Origin: Cyclobacteriaceae bacterium
GTDB lineage: Bacteria > Bacteroidota > Bacteroidia > Cytophagales > Cyclobacteriaceae
Length of the DNA: 64,000 bases
Direction of reading: 5' to 3'
Assembly: GCA_016786585.1 (NCBI GenBank)
Contig: JAEUUI010000030.1
Coordinates: 372,001-436,000, forward strand
The notes beneath the pieces are model-generated. The model did not search any database. It was not told the origin of the DNA and was given only the letters and a program-made list of their open reading frames with translations. Positions 56,589 to 64,000 of the stretch are shown piece by piece; position 1 is the stretch's first letter, and each line of letters begins with the position of its first letter. Both the position numbers and the translations under genes were made by a program.

Positions 56589-57539
56589 TTACCCGTTCAG
56601 TATTTCCGATAACACAGCCTGTGCTGCCCAAACGCGGTTGCCAGCCTGTTGCGTAACGATGCTGTTCGCACCGTCAAGCACTTCGCCACTCAGCTCAACA
56701 TTTCTTCGCACCGGAAGGCAATGCATAACCTTCGCGTTATTGGTCGCAAAAAGCTTTTCATTGGTCAGCATCCAGTTCGCATCCGTGCTAAGCACGTTGC
56801 CATAATCGCTGTATGAGCTCCAGTTCTTCACGTAAACAAAATCAGCTTCTTTCAAGGCATAGCTCTGATCGTAAGCGATCGCAGCATTTCCGGTGAATTT
56901 TTTATCCAGTTCATATCCTTCCGGATGAGCGATTACAAAGTCAGCTTCACCCCAGGCGTTTATCCACTGCGCAAAACTGTTGGCTACGCACTGCGGAAGC
57001 GCTTTTACATGAGGCGCCCACGTGAGCACCACCTTGGGCTTACGCTTTTCTTTGAAGTTCTCTGTTATTGTTATGATATCCGTAAGACTCTGCAGCGGGT
57101 GAAGCGAGGCACTCTCCAGGCTCACCACCGGAATACCTGAGTATTTTACAAACTGTTTGATGAAGAACTCGCTGTAGTCTTCCGCTTTATCCTTTAACCC
57201 CGGAAACGTTCTCACGCCAAGAACATCGAAGTATTTTCCAAGGATGGGTGCTGCTTCTTTTACATGCTCGACCGTAGTGCCGTTCATGATCGCTTCATCC
57301 TCGAATTCGAGCGACCAGCCGTCCTGTCCCACGTTAAATACAATACTCTCCATGCCGAGATTTGAAGCAGCAATCTGGGTACTCAGGCGTGTGCGCATGC
57401 TTGGATTCAAAAACAATAAACCCATACGTTTGCCCGTACCTGATAATTTACTGCCTGTTGGATCCGCCTTGAAGCCGATCGCTTTTTGAACAAGCTCGTT
57501 GATATTGGGAACGTCTTCTGCTGATAAGAAATTTCTCAT
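56589..57539 (-). CDS. argF': N-acetyl/N-succinylornithine carbamoyltransferase
   Basis: 316 residues. The carbamoyl-phosphate site reads SMRTRLST in place of the STRTR of ordinary ornithine transcarbamylase, and the region MESIVFNVGQDGWSLEF, HPLQSLTDI and MHCLPVRRNVELS fits the acylornithine group known in Xanthomonas (acetyl) and Bacteroides (succinyl). It makes N-acylcitrulline. The acyl specificity depends on loop residues I cannot assign safely here. The start overlaps the end of argD by 4 bases. Confidence 0.92.
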   Translation of the reverse strand: MRNFLSAEDVPNINELVQKAIGFKADPTGSKLSGTGKRMGLLFLNPSMRTRLSTQIAASNLGMESIVFNVGQDGWSLEFEDEAIMNGTTVEHVKEAAPILGKYFDVLGVRTFPGLKDKAEDYSEFFIKQFVKYSGIPVVSLESASLHPLQSLTDIITITENFKEKRKPKVVLTWAPHVKALPQCVANSFAQWINAWGEADFVIAHPEGYELDKKFTGNAAIAYDQSYALKEADFVYVKNWSSYSDYGNVLSTDANWMLTNEKLFATNNAKVMHCLPVRRNVELSGEVLDGANSIVTQQAGNRVWAAQAVLSEILNG

Positions 57540-58657
57540 TGTAACTCGTGTTTCAAAGCCGTTAGAAAAATATCCAACTCGTCTTTAGTCACTGCCAGCG
57601 AAGGCAACAGCCGGATTACATTTGGCTTGGCTTCGCCGGTAAATATTCTATGTTTTTTTAACAGATCGAGACGAACAGACTTTTTATCCTCCGGTAAATC
57701 AAAGCCGATCATCAGCCCGCGCCCGCGAACGCTTTTCAAAACCGGGATTTTTTTCAACTCGGTCATCACATAATCACCCAGCTTCGCAGCATTTTCAACC
57801 AGCTTCTCTCTCTCCATTACTTCCAGTACCGCGAGGCTTGCCACGCTCGACAAATAATTTCCTCCAAAGGTTGTGCCGAGCATGCCACTCCACGGTTTGA
57901 TGTCGGGATGGATCAATACTCCACCAACCGGGAATCCATTGCCCATTCCTTTCGCGGTGGTGATGATATGCGGCTTAACACCGGAGAACTGATGCGAGAA
58001 AAATTTTCCACTTCTTCCATACCCGGATTGAATTTCATCCAGAATTAACAATGCTCCGTTCTCATCACATTTCTTTTTCAAAAATGTCAGAAACGAATCA
58101 TTCGGCAACTGAATTCCACCCACACCCTGAATTCCTTCAATGATTACTGCAGCAACATCGTTATCAAAAGCAGCGGCAACCGCACTTTCATCATTCAACG
58201 GAACAAAAACAATTTCATGATTGGCGTTAAACGGGGCAACGATCTTCGGATTGTCGGTGGCGGCAACGGCACCGGAAGTGCGGCCATGAAATGCATTTTT
58301 GAATGCAATGATTTTCTTACGCCCGGTAACAAACGAAGCCAGCTTGAGCGCGTTTTCATTTGCTTCTGCGCCCGAGTTACACAAAAACAACTGGTAATCC
58401 GGATACCCGGAAGCATTACCAAGTTTTTCCGCGAGTTGTTGTTGCTGCGGATTCTGAACGCTGTTTGAATAAAATGAAATCTTACCCAACTGATCGCTCA
58501 GCATTTTTACATACTGCGGATGTGAATGACCAATGGAAATCACCGCATGGCCGCCATACAAATCAAGATACTTTTCACCCTTCTCGTCCCACAACCACGA
58601 ACCTTCAGCTTTTACGGGCGTGATGTCGAACAAAGGGTAAACATCAAATAACTTCAT
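57536..58657 (-). CDS. argD: Acetylornithine/acylornithine aminotransferase
   Basis: 373 residues of the class-III PLP aminotransferases: GGHAVISIGHSHP, LCNSGAEANENALKLA, ILDEIQSGYGRSG and the PLP-Lys region TTAKGMGNGFPVGG. It converts N-acylglutamate semialdehyde to N-acylornithine with glutamate as donor. It lies 9 bases after proC and overlaps the transcarbamylase gene by 4 bases. Confidence 0.95.
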   Translation of the reverse strand: MKLFDVYPLFDITPVKAEGSWLWDEKGEKYLDLYGGHAVISIGHSHPQYVKMLSDQLGKISFYSNSVQNPQQQQLAEKLGNASGYPDYQLFLCNSGAEANENALKLASFVTGRKKIIAFKNAFHGRTSGAVAATDNPKIVAPFNANHEIVFVPLNDESAVAAAFDNDVAAVIIEGIQGVGGIQLPNDSFLTFLKKKCDENGALLILDEIQSGYGRSGKFFSHQFSGVKPHIITTAKGMGNGFPVGGVLIHPDIKPWSGMLGTTFGGNYLSSVASLAVLEVMEREKLVENAAKLGDYVMTELKKIPVLKSVRGRGLMIGFDLPEDKKSVRLDLLKKHRIFTGEAKPNVIRLLPSLAVTKDELDIFLTALKHELQ

Positions 58658-58666
58658 TTCCCTAAC

Positions 58667-59473
58667 CTACTTTTTAATACTGTTAATTTTTTCAAAAGAT
58701 GCGACAATGCCTTTAATAAGAGCTGAACTCAGACCCTGGTGTTCCATTTCATTCAATCCGGCAATCGTACAACCCTGCGGAGTCGTAACCTTGTCAATTT
58801 CCAGTTCCGGATGCGAATGATTGGCAGCCAAAAGCAGCGCAGCACCTTTAGCCGTCTGTGCGGCAATCATCTGCGATTCCTCGGCATCAAACCCCAGTTG
58901 AATGCCGCCCTGCGTTGCCGCACGGAGATAGCGCATGAAAAAAGCTATTCCGCTTGCCGCCAGTACTGTAGCAGCCTTCATCAGGTGCTCCTCAATGATC
59001 AGGGTTTGGCCGAGCGATTTGAATAGACTTTCAATTTCCTTCAATTGCTTTTCGGAAGTATCTTTTGCACAAATGCAGGTCATTGATGCACCGATAGCAA
59101 TAGCGGTGTTGGGCATCGCCCGAACTATCGGAACCTGTTTAGTCAACTGGGATGAAATTTCCTCCGTGCTGATCCCTGTAATGGTTGATACCAGAATATG
59201 TTTCTTTTCGCTTAATGCGGATGAGATTTCTGAAAGCAATCCGGCAAGCTGTTTTGGCTGTACACACAACATGACAATCGATGACGCTTTCACAGCTGCA
59301 ACGTTATCCGAACTCAGCACAAACTTCTCGCGCTTGAGCGCAACAATCTTGGAAAGGTTTCTCCGGGTTATTACAATGTCAGACGCTTGCGCCTGGCCAG
59401 CGCTCACAATGCCTTTCGCAATGGCAACCCCTAAATTACCGCCACCCAAAATGGCTATTTTTTTACCTGCCAT
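58667..59473 (-). CDS. proC: Pyrroline-5-carboxylate reductase
   Basis: 268 residues. The NAD(P) motif is ILGGGNLGVAIAKGI; the family block VRAMPNTAIAIGASMT and the C-terminal KVTTPQGCTIAGLNEME are both present. It reduces pyrroline-5-carboxylate to proline. Placement between argC and argD, with gaps of 9 bases on both sides, is unusual for a proline gene but recurs in Bacteroidota arginine operons, where glutamate semialdehyde chemistry may be shared. Confidence 0.95.
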   Translation of the reverse strand: MAGKKIAILGGGNLGVAIAKGIVSAGQAQASDIVITRRNLSKIVALKREKFVLSSDNVAAVKASSIVMLCVQPKQLAGLLSEISSALSEKKHILVSTITGISTEEISSQLTKQVPIVRAMPNTAIAIGASMTCICAKDTSEKQLKEIESLFKSLGQTLIIEEHLMKAATVLAASGIAFFMRYLRAATQGGIQLGFDAEESQMIAAQTAKGAALLLAANHSHPELEIDKVTTPQGCTIAGLNEMEHQGLSSALIKGIVASFEKINSIKK

Positions 59474-59482
59474 AACAATACA

Positions 59483-60457
59483 CTAAAATACTCCTGCTTT
59501 AAGTTTAAGTCCGGCCGTTTCATCGAGTCCGAACATCAGGTTCATATTCTGAACGGCTTGTCCGCTGGCACCTTTTAATAGGTTATCGATCGCAGAATGT
59601 ACGACAAGCTTGTCGCCTTCTTTTTCAAGATGAAGAATACACTTGTTTGTATTAACTACCTGCTTGAGATCAAGCGTTTGATTTGAAACTACGGTAAACG
59701 GATGACCCTGATAGAAGTCTGCGTAAATCGTATTCAATTCCTCCAGCGGCTTATCAGTTGTAATAACGGAGCTTACGAAAATTCCGCGCGTGAAATCTCC
59801 GCGCCAGGGAACGAAGTTGATCGCTCCGGAAAATCCTGACTGCAATTGCTTTACCGACTGAGTGATTTCTTTCAGATGCTGATGCGTAAGGGTTTTGTAC
59901 GCAGAAATGTTATTCGCACGCCACGTAAAGTGCGTGGTGTCCTGTAGCTTCTGCCCTGCTCCGGTTGAGCCAGTGATGCCGGTAGTGTATACATCATTCA
60001 GTAATCCGAGCGTAGCCAAGGGTAGTAATCCAAGCTCAATCGCGGTAGCGAAACATCCCGGGTTAGCAATGTTTGAAGCTTTTTTGATTGACTCTTTATT
60101 CAGCTCCGGCAATCCGTACACAAACATCCGGTTGTTAGCAGAATCGCCTAACCGGAAATCATGGCTGAGATCGATAACCTTAATTGAATCAGCGATCGCA
60201 TTTTCCTGGAGAAACTTCTTACTCTCACCATGACCAAGGCACAAAAAGATCACATCCACAGGCTGGATAGAATCGGTGAACGTAAGCGTTGTATCACCTG
60301 TCAGGTCAGCATGCACATCGGACAGCAGATTACCCGCGTTGCTGCGACTGTGTACAAATTTCAGCTCAGCATACGGATGATTCATCAGCAAACGGATAGC
60401 CTCACCACCGGTATATCCGGCTCCACCAATCACCCCTACGGTTATTTTTTCTTTCAT
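59483..60457 (-). CDS. argC: N-acetyl-gamma-glutamyl-phosphate reductase
   Basis: 324 residues with the Rossmann start GVIGGAGYTGGEAIRLL, the catalytic Cys in NPGCFATAIELGLLPL and the His region HFTWRANNISAYKTLTHQH. It reduces the acylglutamyl phosphate to the semialdehyde, the third step. It is 54 bases after argG and 9 before proC. Confidence 0.96.
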   Translation of the reverse strand: MKEKITVGVIGGAGYTGGEAIRLLMNHPYAELKFVHSRSNAGNLLSDVHADLTGDTTLTFTDSIQPVDVIFLCLGHGESKKFLQENAIADSIKVIDLSHDFRLGDSANNRMFVYGLPELNKESIKKASNIANPGCFATAIELGLLPLATLGLLNDVYTTGITGSTGAGQKLQDTTHFTWRANNISAYKTLTHQHLKEITQSVKQLQSGFSGAINFVPWRGDFTRGIFVSSVITTDKPLEELNTIYADFYQGHPFTVVSNQTLDLKQVVNTNKCILHLEKEGDKLVVHSAIDNLLKGASGQAVQNMNLMFGLDETAGLKLKAGVF

Positions 60458-60511
60458 CTCTTTTATTTTCCGTTAACCATTAACTCAGAGTCTGCCCCCA
60501 TTAACGTTTAA

Positions 60512-61714
60512 CTATTCACGATCTGCATCTGTTTTTACCTGATGGAAGATCGCTGTCTGATTCCCAAAGATTTTTGTGAAGCCTTTCACATCGTTGCCCG
60601 ACCAGCCCAGGTTCTCTTCGCCATACTTGCCAAACTTGGATGACATCAAATCGTATTTCGATTCGATTCCGATTACATGGAACCGGTATGGATGCAGCTC
60701 AACCGTAACATCGCCCGTTACATTCTGCTGCGAGTTTGAAAGATACGCTTCGATGTCGCGCATCACCGGATCGAGGTACTGACCTTCGTGCAGCCAGTTG
60801 CCATAGAATTGCGCAAGCTGATCTTTCCAGCTTAACTGCCATTTCGTAAGCACGTGTTTCTCAAGTGCGTGGTGTGCTTTGATGATCACCACGGGTGCGG
60901 CTGCTTCAAAACCCACGCGCCCTTTGATACCAATGATCGTATCACCTACGTGAATATCGCGACCCACGCCATAGGCACCGGCAATGGATTGCAGATATTG
61001 AATAGCTTCAGTCGGGTGGGCAAAAACCTTCTCGTTTACTTTTTTTAGCTCGCCTTTTTCAAATGAAAGCTTAACTGTTTCGCTCCCGGTTTTGGTAACC
61101 TGGGTAGGCCACGCCTCCTCCGGTAACATGCCGAGCGACTTCAGCGTTTCCTTCCCGCCTACGGAGGTTCCCCAGATTCCTTTATTAACGGAATACATCG
61201 CTTTCTTGAAATCATAAACAACACCTTTCGTTTTCAGGTAGTCGATCTCCTGCTCGCGCGACAGTTTCATGTCGCGGATAGGTGTAATGATCTCAATGCC
61301 CGGTACGAGAATGTTCAGGATCATATCAAAACGAACCTGGTCGTTACCGGCACCGGTACTTCCGTGCGCCACCGCATCGGCCTTCAGTTTCTTCGCATAG
61401 TTCGCGGTAGCCAGCGCCTGCGACATGCGTTCGGCACTTACGCTTAACGGATAGGTGTTATTCTTCAGCACGTTTCCATAAATCAGGAAACGGATTACCG
61501 AGTCGTAGTAATTTCTTGTTTCATCGACTGTGATATGCGAAGCCACCCCGAGGTTTTTTGCACGCTCCTCAATTGCCTTCACTTCGGCTGCATCAAAACC
61601 TCCGGTATTGATGGTGATGGTATGAACTTCATAGCCTTTCTCTTCGCTGAGGTATTTAACACAGTATGAGGTGTCCAATCCTCCGCTAAAGGCCAAAACA
61701 ACTTTCTTCTTCAT
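60512..61714 (-). CDS. argG: Argininosuccinate synthase
   Basis: 400 residues. The PP-loop SGGLDTSYCVKYL begins the protein and STGAGNDQVRF and SVNKGIWGTSVGGKETL follow, matching the Bacteroidota type. It joins citrulline and aspartate using ATP. It is the second gene of the operon, 10 bases after the GNAT gene. Confidence 0.96.
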   Translation of the reverse strand: MKKKVVLAFSGGLDTSYCVKYLSEEKGYEVHTITINTGGFDAAEVKAIEERAKNLGVASHITVDETRNYYDSVIRFLIYGNVLKNNTYPLSVSAERMSQALATANYAKKLKADAVAHGSTGAGNDQVRFDMILNILVPGIEIITPIRDMKLSREQEIDYLKTKGVVYDFKKAMYSVNKGIWGTSVGGKETLKSLGMLPEEAWPTQVTKTGSETVKLSFEKGELKKVNEKVFAHPTEAIQYLQSIAGAYGVGRDIHVGDTIIGIKGRVGFEAAAPVVIIKAHHALEKHVLTKWQLSWKDQLAQFYGNWLHEGQYLDPVMRDIEAYLSNSQQNVTGDVTVELHPYRFHVIGIESKYDLMSSKFGKYGEENLGWSGNDVKGFTKIFGNQTAIFHQVKTDADRE

Positions 61715-61724
61715 TAATTATAGA

Positions 61725-62489
61725 TTACCAGAAAAACAACATGCTTAACAGCGACTTGCGCGATTCAGCTGCACCGTCGGAACCGCCATCCTTTTTTCGC
61801 GAACGTAACAACACAAACTGCTTGAATCGTACCCAGCGCTCAAACAACTTCAGGTTGCCTTTGAACTGACGTCTTTCGGTTTGCTGTTCAAGCTTACCTT
61901 CAGGCGTTACAACAGTCTGCGCAAGCTGCTTTTGCTTCTCGGCAACTTCTACCGGATCGAACAGCATCGCTGTACACATACAGTTCTTCCGGTCCTTGCT
62001 CATGAGGATTTCATAGTTCACGCAGCTGCGGCAGCCTTTCCAGAACTCTTCATCGGTGGTAAGCTCGGAATACGTTACCGGCTCGTAACCCAGGTCGGAG
62101 TTGATCTTCATCACGGCAAGACCTGTGGTGAGTCCGAAAATTTTCGCATGCGGATATTTCTCGCGCGACAGCGCAAAAATTCTGCGCTTGATTTCAGTCG
62201 CCACTCCCGTTTTGCGGAATTGAGGCGACACAATGAGACCTGAGTTTGCCACATACTTATCGTGCTCCCAAGCTTCGATGTAGCAGAATCCAACCCACGT
62301 ACCGTCTTGCGTAGTGGCAATAACTGCTTTGCCTTCCTCCATTTTCTGTTCGATGTAGGCGGGCGAGCGCTTGGCAATACCTGTTCCGCGCGCTTTTGCT
62401 GATTCCTCCATCTCGGTGGTAATGGTTTCAGCGTAATGTTTGTCGGCCGGGGTCGCCAGCCGAACGATTAATTTAATATTGTTATCCAA
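61725..62489 (-). CDS. GNAT acyltransferase, candidate first enzyme of arginine synthesis
   Basis: 254 residues. The GNAT core (about 5-150) has the acyl-CoA motif SGLIVSPQFRKTGVATEIKRR and GLTTGLAVMKINSDLGYEPV. An extra C-terminal part holds four cysteines in a C-x2-C / C-x-C pattern (CRSCVNYEILMSKDRKNCMC), perhaps a metal site, then a basic tail. No argJ or classical argA is in the operon, so this protein, the first gene, is the likely N-acetyl- or N-succinyl-glutamate synthase. This follows known Bacteroidota operon structure; the activity is not shown here. Confidence 0.8.
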   Translation of the reverse strand: MDNNIKLIVRLATPADKHYAETITTEMEESAKARGTGIAKRSPAYIEQKMEEGKAVIATTQDGTWVGFCYIEAWEHDKYVANSGLIVSPQFRKTGVATEIKRRIFALSREKYPHAKIFGLTTGLAVMKINSDLGYEPVTYSELTTDEEFWKGCRSCVNYEILMSKDRKNCMCTAMLFDPVEVAEKQKQLAQTVVTPEGKLEQQTERRQFKGNLKLFERWVRFKQFVLLRSRKKDGGSDGAAESRKSLLSMLFFW

Positions 62490-62549
62490 TGTAGTATCTA
62501 GTAATTAATCAAAATGAATGATCAAAAACAGTGCTAAAGCACAGAAAGC

Positions 62550-62570
62550 CGTAACATCCCTGATGTTACG
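62550..62570. repeat. Palindrome in the arginine operon leader
   Basis: CGTAACATC and GATGTTACG form a perfect 9-bp inverted repeat with a CCT centre. In shape (long arms, 3-base centre) it matches REP-type elements such as the array at 46856-47318, though the sequence differs. No T-run follows on either strand. Confidence 0.6.
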
Positions 62571-62684
62571 TCTCATTCAACATGTGGGCTGGTGGTATCA
62601 GATCCGCGCGAAGCGTGTCGGTCGGTTGCGCCTAATCACCTCGCAGGCGTGAAGATAGAACAGGTTTGTTCCTTTTGAGTGGTT

Positions 62685-62700
62685 AACAGCCTTGGCTGTT
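62685..62700. repeat. Second palindrome in the arginine operon leader
   Basis: AACAGCC-TT-GGCTGTT is a perfect 7-bp inverted repeat. Together with the one at 62550 it could be a small REP-like pair left by another RAYT-type transposase, or part of a leader RNA. Confidence 0.5.
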
Positions 62701-62880
62701 CGTATAGTGGTGATTGAAGTTTTCAATTTCTGTCTTAGTGGTTAAGTGAAGTCAGATAAATGGCATTCAGTCTCCTGTTTGGTTTAACTTAATTATGCAA
62801 AATTAAACGATAAAGTTCGGGAAATGATAACGTTCAACGCTAAGATTTTAAAAAATTTTTGTTTCCGTGGCTAACGTAAG

Positions 62881-63567
62881 TTAGTGAGAGGGCTTTCGGA
62901 AGCCGGGAAGTGCGAGCTTGTACTTCACAGCAAGCACGCGAATGATGATGATGAGTGTGCTCGATACAACAAGATTGATGTTGCGATCAACACCGAACTG
63001 AAAGTTGAGCAGCAGGTAAAAAACCGCCCCTGCGAGGCATGCAGTGGCATAAATTTCTTTTCGGAAGATAACGGGTGTTTCGTTGGCGAGCGTGTCGCGG
63101 ATCACGCCACCCATCACTGCGGTGAACATTCCCATGATGGCTGCGATCTCCGGACGAACGCCCAGGCTCAATGCTTTCTCCACTCCGAGAATAGTGAAGA
63201 AGGCAATACCAAGTGTGTCGAACAGGGAGAATGTGCGCTTGAGACGCAACAGCCTGGAGAAAAACACGAGTGCTATCAGGATGCCTGCCAGGATCGCGTA
63301 GAGGAAGTTGATGTCACCAATCCACACCAGCGGGTAACTACCGAGCGTGATGTCGCGCAGACTTCCGCCTCCGATCGCTGTCAGGAAACCGGTGAAGCCA
63401 GCCCCGAACCAGTCATGGTCACGGTCGTGAATCGCCATCGCTCCGGAGATGGCGAAAAAGAACGTTCCGAAAAGCTCAAAGAAATATTGAAGCTGCACGT
63501 CAGCAAGTTTCAGGAAAGATACGGTAATAATGTGAGTGAATCTGTCAGTTCGACTTCGCATGCCCAC
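62881..63567 (-). CDS. TRIC-type (UPF0126) cation channel family protein
   Basis: 228 residues with about seven membrane helices in two similar halves. The halves carry the family marks FGTFFFAISGAMAIHDRDHDW, AIGGGSLRDITLGSYPLVW, LGIAFFTILGVEKAL and AVMGGVIRDTLANETP. Related proteins are trimeric channels for monovalent cations. The start is uncertain: ATG at 63567 adds about 23 residues before the normal family start; GTG at 63498 gives a more typical length. Confidence 0.88.
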   Translation of the reverse strand: MGMRSRTDRFTHIITVSFLKLADVQLQYFFELFGTFFFAISGAMAIHDRDHDWFGAGFTGFLTAIGGGSLRDITLGSYPLVWIGDINFLYAILAGILIALVFFSRLLRLKRTFSLFDTLGIAFFTILGVEKALSLGVRPEIAAIMGMFTAVMGGVIRDTLANETPVIFRKEIYATACLAGAVFYLLLNFQFGVDRNINLVVSSTLIIIIRVLAVKYKLALPGFRKPSH

Positions 63568-63598
63568 CGGAAGGCTGGCTCAGCGTGGCATAAAAGAC

Positions 63599-64000
63599 TT
63601 AGAAGTCAGGACACGGAATCACCATCTTCGATTTCGGTGGCTTGCGCGGGTTGCGCGTCGGCCAGGTGTAGCTGAGGCTGAACTCATGAGCGCCTCCGCT
63701 CTTGGCTGTCAGCTTGGAGATGGTGTAATCGAAACTATAGCCGATGCTCAGCGCCTGCTTCTGCCCGATGCGGGTGAAGCCAAGCAACAGCACGATCGAT
63801 TCATTATTAACAAAGTCGTTCACCTTTTTGAAAGGCACTCCGCGATACCACATACCTAACACAAGCGGTTCGGCAGTATAATACAGACCGAGGTCCATCT
63901 GATCGAACTGGCCCTGATGACGATATTGAAATGCAGGCCCGATGCTTCGCTCCGCTTCACGTGCATAGATGCCACTGCCAACAGAGCCGGGCTTCATGAA
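63599..64000 (-). CDS. PorP/SprF-family T9SS-associated membrane protein (5' end outside window)
   Basis: The frame continues past the right edge, so only the C-terminal 133 or so residues are seen. GPAFQYRHQGQFDQMDLGLYYT, MWYRGVPFKKVND and SIGYSFDYTISKLTAKSGGAHEFSLSY are typical of the C-terminal beta-barrel of PorP/SprF proteins, which occur with T9SS substrates and anchor them to the outer membrane. The last residues end in CPDF, a common finish in this family. The ATG at 63997 is internal. Confidence 0.85.
   Translation of the reverse strand, partial: FMKPGSVGSGIYAREAERSIGPAFQYRHQGQFDQMDLGLYYTAEPLVLGMWYRGVPFKKVNDFVNNESIVLLLGFTRIGQKQALSIGYSFDYTISKLTAKSGGAHEFSLSYTWPTRNPRKPPKSKMVIPCPDF

Larger units (their letters stand above)
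62490..62880. other. Leader region of the arginine operon with REP-like palindromes
   Basis: About 390 bases without a gene. It holds the two palindromes reported separately plus a degenerate one, CGC-GAA-GCG, near 62611-62625. A perfect TAnnTTTG -7 word (TAATTTTG, minus strand, 62798-62805) may be the arginine operon promoter, which would give a leader of about 310 bases. The -33 match is weak. I see no ArgR-type box. Confidence 0.45.

Noticed and set aside
62884-63675. A 263-codon plus-strand frame opposite the TRIC gene
   Set aside because: It is antisense to a well-recognised membrane protein and to the end of the PorP/SprF gene, and its composition (Glu/His/Cys-rich) is typical of an antisense shadow.

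Overview
The window looks like a chromosome segment of a Bacteroidota bacterium, probably in or near the order Cytophagales. The evidence is: two secreted proteins with type IX secretion (T9SS) C-terminal sorting domains, the end of a PorP/SprF-type protein, an ECF sigma / FecR / TonB-dependent receptor locus, many lipoproteins, almost no Shine-Dalgarno sequences before starts, TAnnTTTG-like promoter words, and an arginine pathway using the acetyl/succinyl-ornithine transcarbamylase variant. No rRNA, tRNA, CRISPR array, prophage or integrative element is visible.

Layout. 1-8.0 kb: the 3' part of a very large T9SS protein built of beta-propeller-like repeats, then a secreted protein and a secreted caspase-fold peptidase, on one strand and closely spaced. 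8.1-8.9 kb: a divergent HxlR regulator / DoxX pair. 9.0-15.0 kb: two very acidic lipoproteins facing away from an ECF sigma factor, FecR anti-sigma and TonB-dependent receptor. 15.0-15.9 kb: a stretch without genes holding decayed fragments copied from at least two other places in this window. 15.9-22.2 kb: a second T9SS protein, a TPR protein with a truncated histidine-kinase end, and a TonB-C/leucine-rich-repeat fusion. 22.2-28.1 kb: a PQQ-type sugar dehydrogenase, small regulators (Crp/Fnr, membrane-bound XRE), an acyltransferase and an ankyrin lipoprotein. 28.4-36.8 kb: a membrane-spanning AraC/TolB/TPR regulator, a group of exported hydrolases (one frameshifted), a GNAT enzyme and an FtsX/MacB-type permease. 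37.0-39.2 kb: a sigma-70 gene and two cold-shock-domain genes with several hairpins. 39.3-46.3 kb: a ketoacyl synthase III, the helicase HrpB, small proteins, a MaoC hydratase and a PLD-family lipoprotein. 46.3-47.3 kb: a single-copy IS200-like (RAYT-type) transposase followed by a palindrome-rich tandem array. 47.3-53.4 kb: Tricorn protease, an ArsR/AHSA1 pair with a clear double operator, an M48 protease and a DUF2721 protein. 53.4-62.5 kb: a nine-gene arginine operon on the minus strand, read GNAT-argG-argC-proC-argD-argF'-argB-argE-argH. 62.5-64 kb: a palindrome-bearing leader, a TRIC-type channel and a partial PorP/SprF gene.

How the genes fit together. The arginine operon would take glutamate to arginine through acylated intermediates: the GNAT protein may add the acyl group, ArgB/ArgC/ArgD make acylornithine, ArgF' carbamoylates it, ArgE removes the acyl group, and ArgG/ArgH finish; ProC links the same pool to proline. 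The ECF/FecR/receptor set forms a cell-surface signalling and uptake unit, and the adjacent acidic lipoproteins may belong to it. The strongest unusual signals are the caspase locus with its decayed second copy at 15.4-15.65 kb, the RAYT transposase with its repeat array, the acidic lipoprotein / TonB locus, and the TonB-C/LRR fusion. No complete new defence or biosynthetic system can be claimed from sequence alone.
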